From the NCBI GenBank assembly GCA_002392525.1, contig DGHE01000035.1, forward strand, positions 1 to 10,999: DNA of 10,999 nucleotides, in the 5' to 3' direction. The notes below the pieces were generated by a model. That model had not been told where the DNA came from, made no database searches, and saw nothing but the letters and a program-made list of their open reading frames with translations. This DNA comes from Bacteroidales bacterium UBA3856 (lineage in GTDB: Bacteria; Bacteroidota; Bacteroidia; Bacteroidales; UBA932). This document shows, in pieces, positions 5,645 through 10,999 of this stretch. Position 1 is the stretch's first letter. Each line of letters begins with the position of its first letter. The position numbers and the translations under genes were made by a program.

Positions 5645-7123
5645 ATGAAACAGAGTATTTTACTCGCAATCGCAGTCCTCGCTTTCGCAGGCTGCAGCCG
5701 CCAGGGCTTGGTGACCGACCCGTCCCAGCCCAATGGCAAACTTGTCCCTATGGCGTTCAGTGTCCAGCGTCAGAACATGACCAAGGTCACCAACCTGGAG
5801 GCCGTGAATCACTACAACTTTGGCGTGTTCGCCTACAAGGTGAACGGTTCCAACAGCCTGGCCGATGCCGAGGTCATGAACAACTACCTGGTGGGTTACT
5901 CCAATGGTACCGACAAGGGTTATGACAAGAGCAACGCCACCACCTATGACGGTAAGGCTGATAATACGGCGGCCGACCACACCTCCCCCTGGTTCTACGA
6001 GGGCCTGGGTACGGCCGAGTACGTGTATGATGGCACGGCTGGCTTCTACAAGAAGGATCAGACTGCCTACATGTCCAACAACGCCAACCAGTACCTCCGT
6101 TACTGGGACCTGGCCTATGCCAACACCAACTTCTACGCCTACGCTCCTTACAACAAGAATGTGACCTTCACGCATGCTTCCGGAGAAAGCACCATGACTT
6201 TTGGCGGTGCCAATACCATCCGTGATGGTTATGATGAGCCGCTGAATAGTGCCTACAATGACTACAGCCGTACTCTCGGTGAGTACATGTATGCCGGTGT
6301 ACATGCAATCAACGCCGATCTCAAGGATGTGGTTGTTCCTTTCGCTCACATGGGTGCTCAGCTCCTTCTCCGTTTTTACGAAGATGTACCTGGTTACGAG
6401 GTGGAACTGATTGATCTGAATGCCGATAATGGTACCATTAAAGATGGCATCAGCGGAGATGTTACGAAGGGCATCCAGCTCACTCCTGCTAAGGTGGGAA
6501 CGCCTGCTTATACCACAGGCAGCTATTATACTACCCAGGGTGCAACTGTAAAGTTTGCTGAGAATACCGCTGCCCCTACTTATACACCTGACTGGACCGG
6601 TAGCACCACCTCTCAGACTCCGCTCATGTTCCTCATTCCTGAAGCTGGCAAGAGCACGGCTGCTGACGCTCCCGCAAATCTTACGGACCATAATGGTCAC
6701 AAGATTATCCCCAAGGCTGTAACTACCGGAGACCAGAAATACAGCTACTCTCCTACCATTTATTATACTGTGGCCCAGCCTACCACCAGCGAGACCGGCT
6801 TCACCATGCACGTTTCCTACCGCATTATTGCCGAGGATAACCAGGAGGTTATTACTGTTCATAATGCTACCGTTCACATCCCTTACAAGGATGCCAGCGA
6901 CAATTTCATCACTGTATGGCAGCCTAACAACAAGTACGTCTACACCTTTAAGATCACCAAGAACACCACCGGTACCACCAACCCCGGCGGCGAGATCGAT
7001 CCCACAAATCCTACTCCCAGCACCACCAAGTCCCTGTATCCTATCGTCTTCGATAACGCTACTGTCGAGGAGTACACGGAGGTGGCCCCCGAGACTGTTG
7101 TTTCCGAGAACACCAACTATTAA
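5645..7123 (+). CDS. Fimbrillin-like lipoprotein, candidate major subunit
   Basis: This 492-residue precursor has a lipoprotein signal ending FAGC (C17). After a short linker comes a strand ending in MTK (45-47), then RYWDLAY (152-158) and VPFAHMGAQLLLRFYED (231-247). These motifs match the fimbrillin-like (Mfa_like_1) fold as I know it. WQPNNKYVYTFKIT (425-438) is the typical penultimate strand. A Thr/Pro-rich hinge (439-462) then leads to a C-terminal strand region (463-492) with YPIVFD, as in Bacteroides fimbrillins. In type V pili the N-terminal strand is removed by protease and a neighbouring strand fills the groove; whether this protein polymerises is inferred. The second half uses noticeably more T-ending codons than the first. 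Its AT-rich leader suggests high expression, consistent with a main subunit. The next gene starts 1 base after its stop. Confidence 0.8.
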   Translation: MKQSILLAIAVLAFAGCSRQGLVTDPSQPNGKLVPMAFSVQRQNMTKVTNLEAVNHYNFGVFAYKVNGSNSLADAEVMNNYLVGYSNGTDKGYDKSNATTYDGKADNTAADHTSPWFYEGLGTAEYVYDGTAGFYKKDQTAYMSNNANQYLRYWDLAYANTNFYAYAPYNKNVTFTHASGESTMTFGGANTIRDGYDEPLNSAYNDYSRTLGEYMYAGVHAINADLKDVVVPFAHMGAQLLLRFYEDVPGYEVELIDLNADNGTIKDGISGDVTKGIQLTPAKVGTPAYTTGSYYTTQGATVKFAENTAAPTYTPDWTGSTTSQTPLMFLIPEAGKSTAADAPANLTDHNGHKIIPKAVTTGDQKYSYSPTIYYTVAQPTTSETGFTMHVSYRIIAEDNQEVITVHNATVHIPYKDASDNFITVWQPNNKYVYTFKITKNTTGTTNPGGEIDPTNPTPSTTKSLYPIVFDNATVEEYTEVAPETVVSENTNY

Positions 7124-7124
7124 T

Positions 7125-8303
7125 ATGACCCTTTTCCGTCATATCACACCTCTCACGGCGGCTGCGCTGCTTCTTACGTCCTGTTTCTCCAGCGGAAAAC
7201 TGGTAGATGAGAGCGTAGTGGACACGCGCACCCCCATGGTTTTTGGCACCTCTGTCCGTCAGGACGAGGTGACGGAGACCAAGACCGCCGTGCTGCCGCA
7301 AGGCTTCAAGGTGAACACCTGGAAAAGCTTCGGTAGCGCCGCGCAGCAGACGGTGATGGACGGATTCAAAGTAGATTATACCCCCGCGGCGACTTCCAAG
7401 TGGGACTACGTGGGGGTCCTTGAGCAAGTGCAACGTTACTGGGACCTGGGCGCATTTCCGTACGAATTCCGTGCGGTGTCGCCCTGGTCCGAGGACGTTA
7501 CCATTACTGAGACAGGCGTGTCCATTGACCGTATGTACTATGGCCAGACGCTCCTTGACGGTGTATATAACAAAGAAGCGGCACTGTGCGAACCATTTGT
7601 GGTGGCGCAGGTAAGCCGCGAGGACCTCGGAAGCGGCGTAACGGAACGCTACCCGGACCGGGACCTCATCAAGGAACAGGAAATCAACGCCGCTGCCAGG
7701 GCCGATGGCACCCGCAGCGTGCACATGCCTTTCCACCACCTGCTGTGCAAGGTAGGATTCAGATTGTTTATCGACGACCCCCAGCCTTCCTCTCCGGACT
7801 ATGTGGTTACCCTCCAGAGCGTGGAGGTGTGTGTTGAGAAGGACGGTTTCCTTACCAAGGGAACCTATGCCGCGACGGCCGCTCAGGGCCTGGGCCGCGG
7901 TACATTTGCCGATGACTCGCCGGTAAGCGGCGAGTACACCCTTTTGAAAAGAAATACAGCGTACCCCGAGAACATGCGGGAGTACCTTAATATAAATAAT
8001 GCGTTTGACCTTACCCCCGGAGAACTCCAGGAGATTCCGCAGGGAGACGTAAAGATTCGGGTAAAGCTTCAGATGCAGACACATCATTCGGGCATCGTGG
8101 ACGGAAATTTTTCCTACGACATGCTGCTGAGCCTTGACAAGACCAAGACGGAGGGAGACCTGTTTACCTGGAATCCCGATACAAGATATATTTACTACCT
8201 CCACGTTCCCAACCTGCATGCGCACGAAGTGGAACTCTACACCTGCGAAATACTGCCCTGGGACATTGTGGAGTCGGAAGACATTCCGGTTGGCGTAGAA
8301 TAA
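7125..8303 (+). CDS. Fimbrillin-like lipoprotein, shorter paralogue
   Basis: The frame is open further upstream, from 6828, but that part overlaps the previous gene and encodes no signal peptide. ATG 7125 begins MTLFRHITPLTAAALLLTSC, a lipoprotein signal with C20, and sits 1 base after the upstream stop. The 392-residue product repeats the family marks: a TK pair (52-53), RYWDLGAFPYEFRAVSP (104-120), MPFHHLLCKVGFRLF (201-215), WNPDTRYIYYLHV (349-361) and a closing ILPWDIVE (376-383). Unlike the 492-residue protein, it has no Thr/Pro hinge and no extra C-terminal strand, ending soon after the W-containing strand. That would suit a minor or tip-proximal subunit; this is inference. The immediate spacing implies expression linked to the preceding gene at a lower level. 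Confidence 0.75.
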   Translation: MTLFRHITPLTAAALLLTSCFSSGKLVDESVVDTRTPMVFGTSVRQDEVTETKTAVLPQGFKVNTWKSFGSAAQQTVMDGFKVDYTPAATSKWDYVGVLEQVQRYWDLGAFPYEFRAVSPWSEDVTITETGVSIDRMYYGQTLLDGVYNKEAALCEPFVVAQVSREDLGSGVTERYPDRDLIKEQEINAAARADGTRSVHMPFHHLLCKVGFRLFIDDPQPSSPDYVVTLQSVEVCVEKDGFLTKGTYAATAAQGLGRGTFADDSPVSGEYTLLKRNTAYPENMREYLNINNAFDLTPGELQEIPQGDVKIRVKLQMQTHHSGIVDGNFSYDMLLSLDKTKTEGDLFTWNPDTRYIYYLHVPNLHAHEVELYTCEILPWDIVESEDIPVGVE

Positions 8304-8320
8304 TACAAACTATTTTTTAT
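8299..8320 (+). promoter_or_regulatory. Leader repeated from the 5645 gene
   Basis: AATAATACAAACTATTTTTT (8299-8318), followed by AT and the ATG at 8321, matches the 5626-5644 leader apart from one missing G and two or more extra T residues. It overlaps the stop codon (8301-8303) of the preceding gene. It probably sets a strong, unstructured translation start for the 739-residue protein. Confidence 0.5.
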
Positions 8321-10540
8321 ATGAAGCACATTCTTACCTTAACAACTTTGTCTGCAGCTACTCTGCTTGCCGTTGCAGCCTGCTCCAAGACGGGCTCAGA
8401 GCCTGCGAATCCCAATGCGGGGAAAGAGCTTATCTCATTTTCCGGTGAAGGTAGCGCAGCCACCAAGGTGGGTTTCACCACCACTACCTGTGTCAAGATG
8501 CGTGTGAAGGCCGAAGCCGCCGGAAAAGCGCCCCGCTACACCGAAGCCCTCGCTTCCGCGCTGGCATGCGGTACGGAGGATTATTCCGTCCTCCAGTACA
8601 CTTCCGGGCAGGAGCGTTACTGGGACGACGCCTACGGCCGCGATTCCAAGCTCACTGTCTATGCCTTTGCCATTCCCGGCAACGTGGATGGTGACAAACT
8701 CCCTGTATGGAGCCAGACGGGCTGGGAGCCGGTGAGCGCCACGACAAACCCCAACTGGAATACCGATGACTCTGAGGACAATACCGTCTCGTGGAGTGTG
8801 AAAACCGTGCAGAATACGGACGAAATCCTTTCCCTCGAAGACCTCACCTTCAGCAACAACATCCGGGTAGGCGGAAAGGGTGGTCTGTACACCTATTCTT
8901 TCGATGGAAGCGCCTGGGTTGAGGCAAAGGGCGACGGCGTCATGGTCTGGCGTCCCAAGACGGACGCGGCAGGAGAGACTTCCGGTAAATTTGACAAGGG
9001 TCACCTCATCTTCGAGCACGCCCTGGCCAAGATTGAGATCAACCTCAAGGAAGGCGCCGGTTTCAACAATGAAGCCAGTACAGACTTCACGTGGACCAAG
9101 AAGCTCAGCCTGGTCGGTGTCAATACGCAGGGTACCTTCAATGTGAGTACCGGTACCTGGTCGGAGCAGACGTCCGGCACCATCACCGAAATGTTCGAGA
9201 CCACCGGCACGCCTGCCGCCAGGACGGTCCGCCAGCTGCGGGCTTACGTTGTCCCCGGCAACAACCTCTACGAGACCGCTTCCAACGTGCTGGAGTTTGA
9301 GATTGACAATGCCAAATACTATGTAACCGGCAAGCAGATTGCCGAGGCCATCCGCAGTTACGATTACGGCGCCGAGGGCAAGAAGTATGCTTCCTTCGTA
9401 ACCATCGAGGGCGGCAAGTACTACGTAATCAACCTGTCCGTTGCCAAGAAGAGCATCGACAGCATCACCGCCGCCGTCGTGGACTGGGAAAAGGTGAACT
9501 CCGACGACGCCGTGGCCCAGAACACCTATGTCTCCTTCACCCTGGAAGACCGTGGCACGAGATTCCAGAATGCCGATGCTTCCAAGTTCAATCTGTTCCG
9601 TTCGGCCAAGACCGCTGCCAATTACATTGACGGAGTCAGCGAGCCCAACTACGACTGGGCTTCCGGTTATGAAGGCCCGGCCGTCAAGACCTGGAACGGC
9701 GATGCCGCTGAGTGGAAAACCGGCTGGTTCTGGGAGAACAACCTTACCTACTATCATTTCCGCGCAGCCGGAAATACCGAAGGAACGGCGGTTGCTCTCG
9801 TAAATGACAACGTTTTCAACATCACGTCCGGTGCCCTCTCCGGCCCCAGCTACAAGGATTATCTCTGGGGCGCTCCTTTCAAGAACGTGGACGAGACAGC
9901 CAAGCTTACCTACTCTACGGTTTCCGGCTTTGATAACGAAACCAGCGGTTCCCACCAGATTTCCCAGGCCATTGCTTCCACGAAGAGCCTTGTGAACATG
10001 CTCCTTTTCCACGTGACCAGCCAGGTGTTCGTAGATGTGAAAACCACCACGGATGCCAGTAAGGTAGTGCTGGAAGATGGCGCCAACAAGACGAAGGTGG
10101 AAATCCTGAACTTCCTTGCCGACGGCCAGGTGCTCATGGGTAACGGCCTCGTGAAAACGACCAGCGCAGACAGGACCGCCGCCGCCGAGATGACGTATGG
10201 CACCTACAGCGCCGAAAGCGCTGGCGAGCCCGCGAAGATCACCGGTTTCTCCTATGGTATCGTGCCCCAGGCCCTGGGTACCATCGGCCTGCGTATCACC
10301 ACGCCCGACGGCAACCAGTATGTGGTAAAGGATATGAGCCAGTGTACGGGAACGGTTTCTAATACCAACCTGACAATCCCTTATACCGGTTCTCCCTATA
10401 AGATTGACGCCTGGTATCCCCACTACCAGTATTCCTACACCGTAACCGTCAAGAAAACCGGTATCGAGCGCATCACCGCCGCCGTTCTCCCCTGGGAGAC
10501 CGTAACCGGAGACCTTGGCGTTATTGACCTCGAGAACTAG
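8321..10540 (+). CDS. Two-module fimbrillin-like lipoprotein
   Basis: The 739-residue precursor has a lipoprotein signal ending VAAC (C21), followed by a strand with SFSGEGSAATK (39-49). Two fimbrillin-like modules follow one another. Module 1 (about 36-395) has RYWDDAYGRDSKLTVYAF (99-116), LIFEHALAKIEINL (229-242) and ends IDSITAAVVDWEKV (379-392). Module 2 (about 400-735) has GWFWENNLTYYHFRA (468-482), LLFHVTSQVFVDV (561-573), WYPHYQYSYTVTV (698-710) and ends IERITAAVLPWETV (715-728). The two module ends are clearly related, so this looks like an internal duplication, though the modules have diverged between the landmarks. Single-module fimbrillins are usually 300-500 residues. Possible roles are a tip adhesin or an elongated stalk protein; the sequence does not decide between them. 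The next gene begins 6 bases after its stop. Confidence 0.78.
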   Translation: MKHILTLTTLSAATLLAVAACSKTGSEPANPNAGKELISFSGEGSAATKVGFTTTTCVKMRVKAEAAGKAPRYTEALASALACGTEDYSVLQYTSGQERYWDDAYGRDSKLTVYAFAIPGNVDGDKLPVWSQTGWEPVSATTNPNWNTDDSEDNTVSWSVKTVQNTDEILSLEDLTFSNNIRVGGKGGLYTYSFDGSAWVEAKGDGVMVWRPKTDAAGETSGKFDKGHLIFEHALAKIEINLKEGAGFNNEASTDFTWTKKLSLVGVNTQGTFNVSTGTWSEQTSGTITEMFETTGTPAARTVRQLRAYVVPGNNLYETASNVLEFEIDNAKYYVTGKQIAEAIRSYDYGAEGKKYASFVTIEGGKYYVINLSVAKKSIDSITAAVVDWEKVNSDDAVAQNTYVSFTLEDRGTRFQNADASKFNLFRSAKTAANYIDGVSEPNYDWASGYEGPAVKTWNGDAAEWKTGWFWENNLTYYHFRAAGNTEGTAVALVNDNVFNITSGALSGPSYKDYLWGAPFKNVDETAKLTYSTVSGFDNETSGSHQISQAIASTKSLVNMLLFHVTSQVFVDVKTTTDASKVVLEDGANKTKVEILNFLADGQVLMGNGLVKTTSADRTAAAEMTYGTYSAESAGEPAKITGFSYGIVPQALGTIGLRITTPDGNQYVVKDMSQCTGTVSNTNLTIPYTGSPYKIDAWYPHYQYSYTVTVKKTGIERITAAVLPWETVTGDLGVIDLEN

Positions 10541-10546
10541 TAAAAC

Positions 10547-10999
10547 ATGCTTCTGAACGTGGAGAAATACCTGGCCCTCACTGCGCTTGGCATGCTCGCC
10601 CTGTGGGCATGCCAGCGCAGCGAAGTGCCCGGCATGGAAAAAAGCCCCATCTCTTTGACGGCGGGCATAACGGGAGACGTCCCTGCCGTTACCAAAGCAG
10701 TCATCTCTGCCGGTATCGGTTCCTCTTTCGAAAAAGGAACCAGCCTGTATATGGTGCTGAGGAGCGAGAAGGACGACAATAACCCTCTGTTCTCCCGTAC
10801 CATCGGCTTCACCGAAGCCTCTGTGGTAAAGTTCGCCAGTGCATACGGACGTTTTTGGGAAGACAGCTACTCCCGCAACTCCCAGCTTTCCGTTTACGCT
10901 GCCAGCGTTCCCGGATACTATCTCGATGCTTCTGTCAATGAAGGCGTGACCCCTGCCGGAACCTTCGACGCCACCACCTGGACGGTCGGCGGCTCGGAT
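10547..10999 (+). CDS. Fimbrillin-like lipoprotein, N-terminal part (cut by window end)
   Basis: Starting at ATG 10547, 151 codons remain open to the right edge, so the C-terminus is missing. The first residues include a hydrophobic stretch ending LWAC (lipid cysteine C22, with an unusual Trp at -2). PISLTAGITGDVPAVTKA (34-51) follows, with the Thr-Lys pair at 49-50. YGRFWEDSYSRNSQLSVYAASVPG (100-123, interrupted here only by description) aligns closely with residues 97-120 of the preceding 739-residue protein, making these two the closest paralogues in the operon. It begins 6 bases after the upstream stop and belongs to the same transcript. Length, module number and function cannot be judged. 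Confidence 0.75.
   Translation, partial: MLLNVEKYLALTALGMLALWACQRSEVPGMEKSPISLTAGITGDVPAVTKAVISAGIGSSFEKGTSLYMVLRSEKDDNNPLFSRTIGFTEASVVKFASAYGRFWEDSYSRNSQLSVYAASVPGYYLDASVNEGVTPAGTFDATTWTVGGSD

Noticed and set aside
6828..7124. An N-terminal extension of the 392-residue fimbrillin-like protein
   Set aside because: It overlaps the previous gene in another frame, gives a low-complexity Thr/Pro/Arg-rich sequence, and would bury the lipoprotein signal that begins at 7125.
8435..10423. A 662-codon open frame on the minus strand opposite the two-module fimbrillin gene
   Set aside because: Stop codons are rare on the opposite strand because of the codon preference of the plus-strand gene. The plus strand has the lipoprotein signal and family motifs, while the minus translation shows no recognisable domain.

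Overview
The window looks like chromosome of a fairly GC-rich member of the Bacteroidales. The evidence is a TTTG / TAnnTTTG style promoter, AT-rich gene leaders without Shine-Dalgarno sequences, a DUF3575 + DUF5119 + fimbrillin-like lipoprotein cassette, and Bacteroides-type LysA and LysC. By eye the genes are rich in C- and G-ending codons. An Alistipes-, Rikenellaceae- or Cryptobacteroides-like gut lineage would fit, but genus is inference only.

Layout. (1) Positions 1-100: the 3' part of a tRNA, probably tRNA-Pro with anticodon AGG, followed by a clear intrinsic terminator. (2) Positions 101-404: no gene. This stretch holds a long near-perfect palindrome, two tandem 52-bp units that each contain a hairpin, and a third long hairpin just beyond the end of lysA. 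(3) Positions 405-2860, minus strand: lysC and lysA, overlapping by 4 bases, which encode the first and last enzymes of the diaminopimelate route to lysine. (4) Positions 2861-3076: a short AT-rich divergent intergenic region with a promoter candidate on each strand. (5) Positions 3077-10999, plus strand: a tightly packed operon of six genes for exported proteins, running off the right edge. In order they are an OmpA-like/DUF3575 outer membrane protein, a DUF5119 lipoprotein, and four fimbrillin-like lipoproteins (492, 392 and 739 residues, and at least 151 in the cut-off last one).

How the genes fit together. The plus-strand operon has the make-up of a Bacteroidales type V (FimA/Mfa1-like) fimbrial or surface-adhesin locus. 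Lipoprotein precursors cross the inner membrane and are lipidated. The fimbrillin-like proteins are candidates for subunits or tip adhesins, and the DUF3575 and DUF5119 proteins are conserved partners whose exact roles are not established. Although the four fimbrillin-like proteins differ greatly in overall sequence, all carry a Thr-Lys pair 28-33 residues after the lipid cysteine and an R(Y/F)W(D/E) motif; the three complete ones also share an F..H motif and a C-terminal W..(N/D/H)..Y.Y segment. The 739-residue protein contains two such modules in tandem.

I see no transposase, integrase, CRISPR array, phage gene or toxin-antitoxin pair. The most unusual features are the two-module fimbrillin, the shared leader sequence in front of two of the subunit genes, and the repeat-rich spacer between the tRNA and lysA. 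I do not see convincing evidence for an entirely new system.
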